A stretch of 64,000 bases of DNA, taken from contig NZ_QMFA01000002.1 of the NCBI RefSeq assembly GCF_003285005.1, positions 124,001 through 188,000 on the forward strand, read 5' to 3'. This DNA is from Paenibacillus sp. YN15 (GTDB lineage: Bacteria > Bacillota > Bacilli > Paenibacillales > NBRC-103111). The notes beneath the pieces were generated by a model. The model had not been told where the DNA came from. It made no database searches and saw only the letters and a program-made list of their open reading frames with translations. Of the stretch, positions 8,743-17,479 are shown in pieces (position 1 is the stretch's first letter; every line of letters begins with the position of its first letter). A program made the translations under genes and the position numbers.

Positions 8743-10941
8743 ATGAAGGCGAAACGTTTTCTTTTATCCAGTGTGGTATTCATTGTCGTGTTGGCCGCGG
8801 GGAGGTTTCTGCTGCTTCAGGAGAGCCAACTGCTTCATGTAAACGGGAATCTGCTTTTGGCAGTGGGCTCGGATCTGCTCTTTGGGCTTTTCATTATTGC
8901 CTTGGTGTATGTAACGAAGAAAGTGAACAGGGCGCTTCCTTATGTGCTGACATTGCCTCTTGCGCTGCTTTATTTGGCCAATATGGAATATATCTACGCC
9001 ATGGGCGATGTGATTAATCTGCGGGATCTGTTCCAGGCCGCGGATGCCCAATTTGTGCAGGGAACCTTGTCCCATATCAGCTTTCCCGTATACAGCGTGC
9101 TGCTTCCGGCAAGTCTCATCTTCCTGATTGTGTCGGTGGACCGGCGCAAAATCGTATTCCGCTCGTACAGAGCGACGCTCAAGCAGCTTATTTTGTATGG
9201 AGTTGTTTTGCTGACGGTGGAAACGGGCTTCATTTTTCTGATGGGGAACAATTGGGAGAAGGTCAGCTTTAGCCAAGCCTCCCTCCATAATGGCATGATC
9301 GATTTATTTTACCGGGAGGAGATTGTATTCTCCGAGTTTCCCAGCGATATCGACAATCAAGTATACGGGGTTTCGCAGATCAAGGATGGGGCTTCTCTGC
9401 TGCCTCCGGAAGCGGATCAACCCCAAAATATCTTAGTAGTTGCCATGGAAGGAATACCGGGGGCGTATCTGGAGGCGAACCAGCAGTTTTTTGACGCAGA
9501 CCATAAAATTCGGCTGGAAAGTCTGGAGCGGATCAGAGACCATACGCTGGTGGTGCCCAATTTTCTGACGCATAACAACCAGACCATCCGCGGGCTGTAT
9601 TCTCTCTTGAGCGGGGGGTATCCCAAGCTGGACGCTTCCACCCCCGATGCTTACGAATACCTTCAGAATCCGCAAAGCGTGAGCATGCTTCCCCAGGAAT
9701 TGAAGGCGAGAGGCTATCAAACGGCGTTCATTCAAGCGGCGCCGCTGGATTATATGTCCAAGGACCAGTTTATGAGCACGGCCGGCTTCGATACGATTAT
9801 CGGCTCGGAGGGGTTCCAATCGTCCATCCCCTTCGGCTGGGGCATTGATGACGGGGCCTTCTTCGATCAGATTCCCGCTTATTTGGAGAAGCTCGATCAG
9901 GGCGAAAGCCCGTGGTTTGCCACTTTGCTTACGGTGGGAACCCATCATCCCTACGCTATTCCGGCGGAACTGGAGGCCGCGTACCCGGACCGGAAAGAAG
10001 CCGCGGTTCGTTACCTGGACGAATCCCTGTCCCGGTTCATTGACTATCTGCAAACCTCGGATATGGGCAAAAATACGCTGGTTATTTTCACCTCTGACGA
10101 ATCCCATGGCGTTGCCGGCCAGCCGTACGGTTCAAACTGGGGGTTATGTCTGGTTTATTCCCCCTCCATCTCCGGGGAGATTGTCAATGAAGGCACATAT
10201 GGACTCAAGGATTTGAAGGGCTCCATTCTGGATTATGTGGATCAGGAGAAGGATTCGGATGGTTTGGGCCGAAGCATCTTCCGGGCTTACCAGGGAGAGG
10301 AGCCGATCCTGTTCGCCAGCCATTACAGCGGGGATGTTTTCTACACGGCTGCCAAGGGAGAAGTTTTTCAACTGGACAACCGTAACCGGCTGTATGCCAT
10401 CCATTCCGCCAACGGCCAGCTGTTTGCTAAGGATTATACCCGTACCCGGGTCTCGGACAGCAACATGAAGCTGAGTCTGACCATGTACAAACAATATCTG
10501 AACCAATCCCTGATTGATCCTTACCAAGAGCTGGTGATTATTAGCGACAAGCAGTTTGAAGCAGGGTGGGGGGAATATTTCTCCATTACCGGCGGACAAT
10601 ATCTCACGCTCCCGGCCCGGTCGTATGTAACCATTACCATGGATTACGAATGGATGAATCCCGCTGAAGGGGAGGAGCTCACCTTGTATCTGGACGCGGA
10701 GCAGAATCCCGAACGGCTGGGCAAAAAAACGCTGGATACCTCCATGGCCGGCCCGGGAAAGCTGGTGTACACGTTCTATAATGAAGAGGAGTGGGCCTCC
10801 TATAATTTCACCCTAAGAGCCAGCATGTTTGCCAATACGGGCAAATTGAAGGTCAACCGGTTGTCCATTGATTTTCCCATGGAAAAACCGGCGCAGCTTG
10901 AGGATGCTTCCGAATTTGAGATGTATAGCCAGAGTGCCTAG
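8743..10941 (+). CDS. LTA synthase-like membrane sulfatase (phosphoglycerol transferase family)
   Basis: A 732-residue protein with about five N-terminal membrane segments (residues 5-170) and a large extracytoplasmic alkaline phosphatase/sulfatase-fold domain. NILVVAMEGIPGAYLE supplies the first metal site, T281 in HNNQTIRGLYSLLSGGYP is the expected nucleophile and VIFTSDESHG the second metal site. Members of this family transfer glycerol phosphate to envelope polymers. It is longer than typical LtaS proteins (about 650): the last 130 residues form an extra beta-rich domain. The GGAAAGGAG ribosome site supports the ATG. It appears monocistronic. Confidence 0.88.
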   Translation: MKAKRFLLSSVVFIVVLAAGRFLLLQESQLLHVNGNLLLAVGSDLLFGLFIIALVYVTKKVNRALPYVLTLPLALLYLANMEYIYAMGDVINLRDLFQAADAQFVQGTLSHISFPVYSVLLPASLIFLIVSVDRRKIVFRSYRATLKQLILYGVVLLTVETGFIFLMGNNWEKVSFSQASLHNGMIDLFYREEIVFSEFPSDIDNQVYGVSQIKDGASLLPPEADQPQNILVVAMEGIPGAYLEANQQFFDADHKIRLESLERIRDHTLVVPNFLTHNNQTIRGLYSLLSGGYPKLDASTPDAYEYLQNPQSVSMLPQELKARGYQTAFIQAAPLDYMSKDQFMSTAGFDTIIGSEGFQSSIPFGWGIDDGAFFDQIPAYLEKLDQGESPWFATLLTVGTHHPYAIPAELEAAYPDRKEAAVRYLDESLSRFIDYLQTSDMGKNTLVIFTSDESHGVAGQPYGSNWGLCLVYSPSISGEIVNEGTYGLKDLKGSILDYVDQEKDSDGLGRSIFRAYQGEEPILFASHYSGDVFYTAAKGEVFQLDNRNRLYAIHSANGQLFAKDYTRTRVSDSNMKLSLTMYKQYLNQSLIDPYQELVIISDKQFEAGWGEYFSITGGQYLTLPARSYVTITMDYEWMNPAEGEELTLYLDAEQNPERLGKKTLDTSMAGPGKLVYTFYNEEEWASYNFTLRASMFANTGKLKVNRLSIDFPMEKPAQLEDASEFEMYSQSA

Positions 10942-10972
10942 CCATCGGTTGGCTGCTGCTGGAATCATGAAG

Positions 10973-11009
10973 GGCCGTTTATTCCTTGATGGAGTAAGCG
11001 GCTTTTTTT
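10973..11009 (+). terminator. Rho-independent terminator of the LTA synthase-like gene
   Basis: GGGCCGTTTATTCC pairs with GGAGTAAGCGGC across a short loop and is followed by seven T residues. Confidence 0.8.
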
Positions 11010-11122
11010 GTTATATGCAAAAAATGGATATCCCTTTATACTGAAGGGAGATTTGGAATATCCCGCGGCTTGTTCTGCAAGTACACCCCAGGGAACCTAT
11101 GTATTCAGGGAGAGTGACAGAC

Positions 11123-11701
11123 TTGTTTACAACAAACATTTATTTGGTAAGGCATGCCCAATCCGATCACCGTGTTAGGGAAGATGAGCTCCGGCCTTTG
11201 ACCGCCAAAGGAATGGTAGACGCCCAAAAGGTCACAACCGTATTAAAAAGTATGAAAATAGATAAAGTTCTTTCAAGCCCGTACCCAAGGACGGTAGATA
11301 CGGTAAAACATCTCGCCGATAGCATTGGACAACCCGTTGAAGCAATAGAGGATTTTCGTGAACAACATGTAGGCGGATGGGTGGATGATTTCAAGGATTT
11401 CAGCAGAAAACAATGGGAAAACTTTGATTTTAAGCTGGAGGGCGGGGAGTCATTGCGGGAGGTGCAGGAGCGAAATATTGCCGCCCTTCTGCATGTGAGG
11501 GAAAAATACAAGGGAATGAATTTGGTAATCGGAACCCATGGCACAGCACTAAGCACCATGATCAATTATTATGATCCGACCTTCGACTTCCACAGCTTCT
11601 GGACCATCATTGACCGTATGCCGTATATCATTCACTTGCAGTTCCAGAATGAGCCTCTTGTTAAAATCGAGGAAATAGAATGGATGGAAGAGCAAGCTTG
11701 A
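11123..11701 (+). CDS. Histidine phosphatase family protein
   Basis: A protein of about 192 residues of the phosphoglycerate mutase-like fold. The catalytic motif LVRHAQSDHR lies near the N-terminus, SSPYPRTVDTV carries the phosphate-binding arginine, and VIGTHGTAL carries the second catalytic histidine. A TTG start at 11123 is preferred because AGGGAGAG stands eight bases before it; an in-frame ATG at 11099 has no such site. The substrate is not evident: the family includes mutases, fructose bisphosphatases and general phosphatases. Confidence 0.88.
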   Translation: MFTTNIYLVRHAQSDHRVREDELRPLTAKGMVDAQKVTTVLKSMKIDKVLSSPYPRTVDTVKHLADSIGQPVEAIEDFREQHVGGWVDDFKDFSRKQWENFDFKLEGGESLREVQERNIAALLHVREKYKGMNLVIGTHGTALSTMINYYDPTFDFHSFWTIIDRMPYIIHLQFQNEPLVKIEEIEWMEEQA

Positions 11702-11825
11702 AGAGATAACGGAGAGCGAAGAATCTATAAAAACTAGATTTTTTGAGTTGGAATCTTTACCGACTGACATTTTGCCAACCCATCAAGAGATTATTAATGA
11801 GATTAAACGTTCATCTGCTTCGTGA
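11697..11825 (+). pseudogene. Remnant resembling a Nudix hydrolase C-terminus
   Basis: An open frame without a start codon ends in FFELESLPTDILPTHQEIIN, the form of many Nudix hydrolase tails (RFF-x-LDELP-x). No Nudix box is left upstream because the frame runs straight into the phosphatase gene. Another frame holds a 64-codon ORF (11743-11937), which looks like chance or decayed sequence. Confidence 0.4.
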
Positions 11826-11947
11826 AGACTTTTCAGAGATGCTCTTTCCAGAACCCAAGGATGATATTCGAAAAGGAACAGAAAGACCCATTAAGTGGCA
11901 TATTCAAACACTAGCCGCGGCGCTGCCTCGGTTTTAATGGAGGAAAT

Positions 11948-12419
11948 ATGAATAATCGTTATTTTTGGGATTTAATCGAAAAAGCTAAATACGAGGAGAA
12001 CCCGGTTGAATGGCTTGTCCATTCCTTGAGTAACCACTCCGCCACGGATGTAATTCACTATGAGTTGCATTTTCTACAAGCATACGAATCGTCTTATACT
12101 TCCGGACTCTGGGGAGCGGCTTACATCATCCTGGGCGGATGTTCTGACGACTCATTCGACTACTTTCGGGCGTGGTTAATCTCGCAAGGTGAAAATATCT
12201 ATAAAGAAACAATTCAAAACCCGGAAATCTTAGCCAAGCTAATCCCCAAAGCTTATGAAGAAGAAGGACGAGCTTTACCATTCGTTTTTAGAAGCCCTGG
12301 AGCAATTTGGATATAAACCAAACCGACAAGATATAGAATTTGATTGGGAGGATGAAAATGATTTGAAAAGGCTATATCCGAAGTTGTGGAAACGGTTTGG
12401 GGATAATCCATTAGGATAG
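11948..12419 (+). pseudogene. DUF4240 protein gene with a frameshift
   Basis: The first frame encodes MNNRYFWDLIEKAK and SGLWGAAYIILGGCSDDSFD with YFRAWLISQG, the typical DUF4240 core. Near 12262-12272, in a GAAGAAGAAGG run, the homology moves to another frame (DELYHSFLEALEQFGY), which ends properly with RLYPKLWKRFGDNPLG at 12419. The two halves together make a normal-length domain. This is either slippage in the short repeat or a sequencing error. The function of DUF4240 is unknown; it is often near toxin-immunity genes. The GGAGGAA ribosome site is intact. Confidence 0.8.
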
Positions 12420-12443
12420 TAACGAGAGGATTGAGAACCAGAA

Positions 12444-13043
12444 ATGGCCTATATAAAGCCGGTAATTTGTGATCCTTATTACGATTGTCCCGTTTGGATA
12501 GAGAATGAAATAACCAGAAACGAAAACACTTTTTTATCCCAGAATAGCAGTACGCATGATGTTGAATTATTTTTGTTGCATTTATTCGGATTCGGCCGCA
12601 TCGCCCCAGGGAAATCTTTTACTGAATCATTTGAAGAATTATTAAGCAAAGATGAGGTAGCGATTAGCGGAGGTATTGCATTTTTTAAAGATGAAACCAC
12701 GCTAATTGGGCCAAGTTGTTGCTGCGGTCTTGAGCAATGGAGAGAGGTTGAAGCCTCAATTTTGAATAAAAAAAGTCCATGGTTAGGGCATGATCCATTC
12801 CCATCAATCACATATGAAGATGATCGTATTCTGGTTTGGCCGGATGATCCATCTAAAGTAAAGGATGAGACGTTTAGTATTCCATTCACATATGAAGAAA
12901 TGTTGGACGGACTTGGGTGTGTTCAGCAAGATCTAATCGACTTTATTGAAGGACCATTAATGAGATGGATCATGCAGAGGGACGAAAAGCTAGCATTGCA
13001 GATGAAACAGAAAATGTTTCATTGGTTCATCATGAAAAAATGA
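12444..13043 (+). CDS. Hypothetical protein (199 aa)
   Basis: I do not recognise the family with confidence. The protein is soluble and acidic, with a central segment ISGGIAFFKDETTLIGPSCC followed by CGLEQWREVE, and a C-terminal FTYEEMLDGLGCVQQDL region. The three-cysteine run is distinctive. It sits among DUF4240 and SUKH-like remnants, which suggests an orphan immunity protein, but this is context only. Intact length, AT-rich codons like those of its neighbours and a GAGAGG site upstream support a real gene. Confidence 0.65.
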   Translation: MAYIKPVICDPYYDCPVWIENEITRNENTFLSQNSSTHDVELFLLHLFGFGRIAPGKSFTESFEELLSKDEVAISGGIAFFKDETTLIGPSCCCGLEQWREVEASILNKKSPWLGHDPFPSITYEDDRILVWPDDPSKVKDETFSIPFTYEEMLDGLGCVQQDLIDFIEGPLMRWIMQRDEKLALQMKQKMFHWFIMKK

Positions 13044-13062
13044 TTTGGAAGGGGCCTCAAAT

Positions 13063-13161
13063 TTGAACTCTGCAGATGCTATCGAAAGATTAAAGCGTCA
13101 CAACATATTAATCGAAAACGGTTTATCACAGCAAGAAATTAAAGTAATCGATAACCATTAG
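13063..13161 (+). pseudogene. N-terminal fragment of a SUKH (SMI1/KNR4)-like protein
   Basis: A TTG codon preceded by GGAAGGGG opens a 32-residue frame containing AIERLKRHNILIENGLSQQE and IKVIDNH. This matches the start of SMI1/KNR4 (SUKH) proteins, in which GLSEEEI leads into a FPPDY motif. The frame stops just where that motif should begin, so only the first helix survives. SUKH proteins are common immunity proteins of polymorphic toxin systems. Confidence 0.5.
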
Positions 13162-13177
13162 GAAGCAGTCATGAAAA

Positions 13178-13793
13178 ATGGAGCTGAAGGCAGTGAAGTG
13201 GATTGCCGGTTTGGATAATTCTTGTTCTGGTTCTAACATGTCGGGCATGTTCTTACAGCGAAAAGGCTTTGTTGAGAGTTTAATTGTTTCAATGATTTAT
13301 ACTTGTTTTGGAATACCGGCATTTTGGATCATTGATCACTTTAATTTTTCAAGGGTAGCAGGATATTTTTTTATTGGTGGATTAATCATTATCTTTTCTG
13401 GCTCTACGCCAAAATCAGTGTTTGACGCCACGGACTGATGGCTGTTAGACCATGCCATGGTCTGATGCTAACGGCAGTGGGAGCTCTTATTTCTGCAAAA
13501 ACACCGTTTTAGAAAATCTAACGGCGGCAACAGCCGCTATTGGGACCGATTGCTCCGCTGCAAGCCCTTTTTTAGCCCAATAAGGGCTCCTGCTTCCGTT
13601 AGATTTGGCAGCCCCCCGTTTTGGAGCAAATAGAGGCTCTCACCGCCGTTAGAAATCGGGGTATGTTCTGCGCTAAACTGCTTATGAACAGACAAATAGG
13701 CAGAGGCGCGGTCAAGCACTGATTTATGGTTAGAGCCTCTTTTCTATCGTGGATTTTCTAGTGGAAAAACGTTGCAAAAAATCTGGCAGGTAA
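13178..13793 (+). pseudogene. Small membrane protein gene interrupted by MITE copy 2
   Basis: The upstream part (13178-13399) encodes 74 residues with two hydrophobic segments (LIVSMIYTCFGIPAFWII and VAGYFFIGGLIIIFS). The mobile element begins at 13400. If the element and one copy of its 8-bp duplication are removed, the frame continues at 13746 with IVDFLVEKRCKKSGR and a TAA stop at 13791-13793, giving an 89-residue two-helix protein. The start codon is uncertain: ATG at 13178 or a later ATG at about 13238. The function is unknown. Confidence 0.7.
13400..13737. mobile_element. MITE-like element, copy 2
   Basis: Same length (338 bp), orientation and ends as copy 1, with about six differences. 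The flanking duplication is TCTTTTCT (13392-13399 and 13738-13745), exact over 8 bp and different from that of copy 1, which proves independent insertion. A 60-codon antisense ORF present in copies 1 and 2 is carried by the repeat and is not treated as a gene. Confidence 0.92.
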
Positions 13794-13851
13794 CTGGGAA
13801 GTTGGACCAGTCCGTCATCCACGGATGAGAGAGTTTGTTTGGAGGGAATCC

Positions 13852-14307
13852 ATGTATTTTCATCATAAAAAGGCGATCCTGTATTCCACAATAGCCGTGT
13901 TAGTTTTTCTGATTTTGATTCAATTATTTACTGGGTTTGTTCTCAAGATAGTTGTTTTTTCCTTGGTTTTTTTATTGGGTGTAGTTATTTATCAGCTTGG
14001 GTATTATGGGATACTTGAGGAAAACATCCTCTTCCAATATATATTTTTCAGAGAAGTTTGCAGGATTGAAATCAGGAAGATCGAGTGTATTGAAGCCATT
14101 ACAACGAAGAAATTCGGGGAGGTATATATTCAAATTGGCAAGGGATTTTCTGAGGACACATACAGATTTATATTGAAGGACAGCTCGACCTTCACTTCCT
14201 TATCCTCGTGCAGAAACAAACAAGGCCTCCCCCTTGGGAGATATCTGCAAAAACATTATAAAATAAAGCTTATCGAAAAGGAAAAGGTGAAATTCTTTAA
14301 CGTTTAG
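13852..14307 (+). CDS. Membrane protein, PH-like fold possible
   Basis: A 151-residue protein with two N-terminal membrane helices (about 8-28 and 33-52) and a soluble tail with GILEENILFQYIFFREVCRI and IRKIECIEAITTKKFGEVYI, which resembles the bacterial PH domains of small membrane proteins. ATG 13852 follows GGAGGG by about six bases; the longer upstream frame lacks a site. The frame ends at TAG 14305-14307 but stays open beyond it for 52 codons (next entry), so this may be a gene cut short by a nonsense change. Confidence 0.6.
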   Translation: MYFHHKKAILYSTIAVLVFLILIQLFTGFVLKIVVFSLVFLLGVVIYQLGYYGILEENILFQYIFFREVCRIEIRKIECIEAITTKKFGEVYIQIGKGFSEDTYRFILKDSSTFTSLSSCRNKQGLPLGRYLQKHYKIKLIEKEKVKFFNV

Positions 14308-14463
14308 CGTGAAATTGTAAACGACAACGAGCCCGACCAATATGAAATTGTATCAGGGAACATGAAAATTACGGAGCGGTATGAAACACATACATATTTT
14401 ATTCGAGAGTATGTTCTGGGCAACCCTAATGAAGTCAGTGTCACTTCCATTGTACAAGAATAG
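14308..14463 (+). pseudogene. Open-frame remnant continuing the preceding gene
   Basis: Directly after the TAG at 14305, the same frame stays open and reads VNDNEPDQYEIVSGNMKITE and YETHTYFIREYVLGNPNEVS, then stops at 14461. It looks protein-like but has no start except ATG 14362. It is either the lost end of the upstream gene or the tail of another decayed gene. Confidence 0.4.
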
Positions 14464-14504
14464 GCTGGCGGAATATTTCCTAATTCTAAGGAGGCTGTGT
14501 TGGT

Positions 14505-15059
14505 ATGAGTGAAGGGAATCTGAATGTTCAAGCTGTGTTTGTGGATCGGGACGGGACAATTGGAGGCACGGGGCATTTTATACATCCCAGAGACTTTGTC
14601 CTGTTTCCTATGGCGCAAGAAGCCATTCATCTGCTAAAATCCAACGGGATTCGGGTTTTTGCTTTCACGAATCAGTACCGGATTTCCCGGGGGCAAGCGA
14701 CCGTTCAGGAGTTTGAAGATCAGTTTACACATTTTGGTTTTGACGAATCCTACATATGTCCCCACGAAGAAGAATGCAATTGCAGGAAGCCAAAGCCGGG
14801 AATGCTGCTTGAGGCTGCCAGGCAACACAGCTTGGACCTGAGGAAATGTGTGGTGATCGGCGATGTAGGCGATACCGATATGCTGGCCGCTCATGCAGTC
14901 GGCGCAATCAAAATTCTGGTCCGAACCGGCTGGGGCGAGGGCTCCTTAACAACCTTCCGGGAGAAATGGTCGGAAACCGAGCCTGATTATATCGCAGCAG
15001 ATATTTTGGAGGCAGTCCACTGGATTTTGGGCAAAAAGGCTGTCAACGGCCACTCTTAA
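14505..15059 (+). CDS. HAD-IIIA family phosphatase (GmhB/histidinol-phosphatase type)
   Basis: A 184-residue protein with the HAD motifs in order: VFVDRDGTIGG (nucleophile and acid aspartates, residues about 11-21), FTNQYRISRG (motif II), a zinc-loop-like CPHEEECNCRKPKPGMLLEA with motif III lysine, and VVIGDVGDTDMLAA (motif IV). This layout is that of the D,D-heptose or histidinol bisphosphate phosphatase subclass, which often acts on small sugar phosphates. The start has a perfect AAGGAGG. The exact substrate cannot be read from sequence. Confidence 0.9.
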   Translation: MSEGNLNVQAVFVDRDGTIGGTGHFIHPRDFVLFPMAQEAIHLLKSNGIRVFAFTNQYRISRGQATVQEFEDQFTHFGFDESYICPHEEECNCRKPKPGMLLEAARQHSLDLRKCVVIGDVGDTDMLAAHAVGAIKILVRTGWGEGSLTTFREKWSETEPDYIAADILEAVHWILGKKAVNGHS

Positions 15060-15082
15060 TCAAGCGCCCGTATATTTTATAT

Positions 15083-15104
15083 ACCAATCGGGGGACGATT
15101 GGTT
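15083..15104. other. Hairpin between the HAD gene and coaW
   Basis: CCAATCG and CGATTGG pair around GGGGA. The following run is only TTTATAG, so it is a weak terminator at best; it may end the HAD transcript. Confidence 0.4.
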
Positions 15105-15180
15105 TATAGTTACTAATAGATTCGGGGCGTTTGTCGCTGCCGCGGCTCTTCAGCTTCTACGACATCAGGAGGGATTTTTC

Positions 15181-15996
15181 TTGGATGCTTTTACTCGAAT
15201 TGGGATTGATGCAGGGGGAACCTTAATCAAGATTGCCTACATAGAGCATGGAAAATTGGAGCTGATGAAGTTCCCTACCAAACAAATGGCCCATGCGGTG
15301 GCCTGGTTAAAGCAGCATTTTCCCCAAGCGGAATATTGCGTTACCGGAGGCAAAAGCGAGGTGCTCCAGAAGCGGCTGGAGCAGCCCGTGAAGCAAATCG
15401 TTGAATTTGAAGCAACCTGCAAAGGGGTGCTTCAATTGCTGCAGGACATTGAAGACCGGCCATCGGAATTTGTCCTGACCAATGTGGGAACCGGCACCTC
15501 CATACATATTGTCAAACAAGACGAACACTTTAGGATCGGCGGCACCGGAGTGGGAGGCGGAACCATGCTTGGTTTATCCAAGCTTCTTGCAGGCACCGGG
15601 GAGTTCGGCGAGATTGTGCAATTTGCGCCCGAGGGATTGCGGGAGAAAGTGGACTTAAAGGTCAGCCATATCTATGAAGGCGCAGAGCCGCCTATTCCCG
15701 GCGATTTGACGGCCAGCAATTTCGGCCATATTCCCCATAATCCGGAGGAGCTCCAACCCTCCGACCTGCTGGCCTCTGTAATCGGGCTGGTTGGGGAAAC
15801 GGTCACAACGGTGAGCGTTCATGCTGCCATGCAGTATGGAATTTCTTCCATCGTCTATATCGGGTCATCCTTCATCGGGAATGAGCTGTTGAAGAAGGTG
15901 GTGGAGGATTACACCATCTTGCGGGGGGCAACCCCCTTCCTGCTAAACAATGGGGAGTACAGCGGCGCAATCGGCGCGCTGTTATCATTGGCGTAG
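15181..15996 (+). CDS. coaW: Type II pantothenate kinase
   Basis: A 271-residue kinase that phosphorylates pantothenate in the first step of coenzyme A synthesis. The N-terminal IGIDAGGTLIKIAY is the ASKHA phosphate-binding loop, LTNVGTGTSIHIV the second, and IGGTGVGGGTMLGLSKLL is typical of type II enzymes. TTG start with CAGGAGG eight bases upstream. The length matches the Staphylococcus/Bacillus CoaW size. Its last 91 bases plus terminator are duplicated at 25703 and 27405. Confidence 0.93.
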   Translation: MDAFTRIGIDAGGTLIKIAYIEHGKLELMKFPTKQMAHAVAWLKQHFPQAEYCVTGGKSEVLQKRLEQPVKQIVEFEATCKGVLQLLQDIEDRPSEFVLTNVGTGTSIHIVKQDEHFRIGGTGVGGGTMLGLSKLLAGTGEFGEIVQFAPEGLREKVDLKVSHIYEGAEPPIPGDLTASNFGHIPHNPEELQPSDLLASVIGLVGETVTTVSVHAAMQYGISSIVYIGSSFIGNELLKKVVEDYTILRGATPFLLNNGEYSGAIGALLSLA

Positions 15997-16038
15997 AACA
16001 TAAACCAAACCGCCGGAAATCGGATGGTTTGGTTTTTT
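15906..16038 (+). repeat. coaW 3'-end repeat, intact copy (R1)
   Basis: From GGATTACACC inside coaW to the end of its terminator. Copies stand at 25703-25801 (R2, partial) and 27405-27561 (R3). Downstream of the terminator R1 has unique sequence, while R2 and R3 both continue into CATGGATTGACAAGA, so the original downstream neighbour of coaW now lies beyond R3. Confidence 0.85.
16003..16038 (+). terminator. Rho-independent terminator of coaW
   Basis: AACCAAACCGCCG pairs with CGGATGGTTTGGTT around GAAAT, followed by a T-run. Copies of the same terminator stand at 25741-25777 and 27499-27537. Confidence 0.9.
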
Positions 16039-16156
16039 AATTCGGTTTCCTTGGTTGGTGCTACAGAAAAGGATTTGTAGATGTTCCGGCGAATCCCTCT
16101 GTATATGGGAAAGCGCTTACTTCAATAAATCCTCAAGGAAAGAGGGGCGGACGGTT

Positions 16157-17479
16157 GTGTATAGAATCATCCTGTTAGACGACGAGGAAATCATTCGGGA
16201 AGGTCTGGTCGATTTCATTCCATGGAGCGAGCTGGGCTTTGACTTGGTCGCAACGTTCGAGGATGGAAAGGATGCCATTGCCTATTTGGATCATAATTCG
16301 GTTGACGTTATCCTGTCCGACATCATGATGGCAGAAGTTAGCGGGCTTGAGCTTGCGGAATACGTCTGCCAGCACCATCCCCGCACGAAAATGGCGATCC
16401 TCAGCGGATATAAGGAATTTGAATTCGCGCAGCAAGCCATCCAATGCAACGTCAAGCATTATTTGTTGAAGCCGATGGAATTAGATGAACTGAGGCGCGT
16501 CCTTCACCAGTTGAAGCAGGAGCTGGATGAGGAACACGAAGCGATGGAGGAAAAACGCCGTTCCCATGAACTGCTTCCCTTGCTGCAAGAGCAGTTCTTC
16601 TCCGATCTGCTTATGGGAGCACTCTGGAACTCCGAGGAGATGCTGCGGAGAAGTAAGTTGATACAGCTGCCGTATGCTGAAGCAGGAGGCTGTTGTGTCA
16701 TAGAACTGGAGCTCGAAGCTGAAGAGTGGTCTGACAACGGCTGGGAGTCGTTCGTTGCCGGATTGCGCAAATGGGTGCTTGGAGCCAGGATGGAGCATTC
16801 CCGGATGTACCCGGTTTTGAATAGCTATATGGGCTATAAGATCGTAGGTGTCTTCGCCCCCGGAAGCGACATGAAGGAGCTGCTGCCGGCAGTTCAAGCT
16901 CAACTGGAAAAGATCAGGAAATCAGCGGCTGCGATCTTTAATGTGAGGCTCCGCGCCGTGGGCCAATCCGTCTATGGAGACCTTGCCGAGCTGGCACGCT
17001 CCAGTTCTCGGCTGCGTTCTTATCGGGAGTCCGTTAAGCCAATCACGGAGCTTGCCGAACCGGAAGAAATCCGAAGCTTGGGCCGTCACACGCTTGAGGA
17101 GGTTGGGAGGGAGACGGTTCCCCATAAGAGTGTGTCTTCGATGGCGCTGGTCGAAAAAGCTCAACAGTTTATGAGCGGGCAATACCATCTTGATCTGTCC
17201 CTCGAACAAGTTGCGGATCAAGTGTTCTTGCATCCCGTTTACTTTAGCCGTCTGTTTAAGCAATGTACGGGCATGAATTTCTCGGATTATTTGATGCGAC
17301 TGCGGATAGAACGGGCCATGGAGCTGCTTCGGGAGGGAAATTTGAAGGTCTACGAGGCAGGCCAACGGGTCGGATATGGGAACGCCAAATATTTTAACCG
17401 CGTATTCAAGCAGGTCACCGGCATGACGCCGCGAGACTACGTGAGACAGGAAGCCCTCTTGGGGAAGGATCGCCTATGA
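16157..17479 (+). CDS. Response regulator, YesN family
   Basis: A 440-residue regulator with an N-terminal receiver (DDEEI acidic pair at about 9-13, phosphorylation site D55 in VILSDIMMAE, K105-region LLKPMELDEL), a long linker and a C-terminal AraC domain (VADQVFLHPVYFSRLFKQCT and RVGYGNAKYFNRVFKQVTGM). A GTG start at 16157 is chosen because GAGGGGCGG precedes it and the receiver begins at once; the frame is open further upstream. Its stop overlaps the kinase start (ATGA), so the two are translated together. Confidence 0.93.
   Translation: MYRIILLDDEEIIREGLVDFIPWSELGFDLVATFEDGKDAIAYLDHNSVDVILSDIMMAEVSGLELAEYVCQHHPRTKMAILSGYKEFEFAQQAIQCNVKHYLLKPMELDELRRVLHQLKQELDEEHEAMEEKRRSHELLPLLQEQFFSDLLMGALWNSEEMLRRSKLIQLPYAEAGGCCVIELELEAEEWSDNGWESFVAGLRKWVLGARMEHSRMYPVLNSYMGYKIVGVFAPGSDMKELLPAVQAQLEKIRKSAAAIFNVRLRAVGQSVYGDLAELARSSSRLRSYRESVKPITELAEPEEIRSLGRHTLEEVGRETVPHKSVSSMALVEKAQQFMSGQYHLDLSLEQVADQVFLHPVYFSRLFKQCTGMNFSDYLMRLRIERAMELLREGNLKVYEAGQRVGYGNAKYFNRVFKQVTGMTPRDYVRQEALLGKDRL

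Noticed and set aside
11743-11937. 64-codon ORF between the phosphatase and DUF4240 genes
   Set aside because: No ribosome site and no family; overlaps the more convincing Nudix-like tail in another frame.
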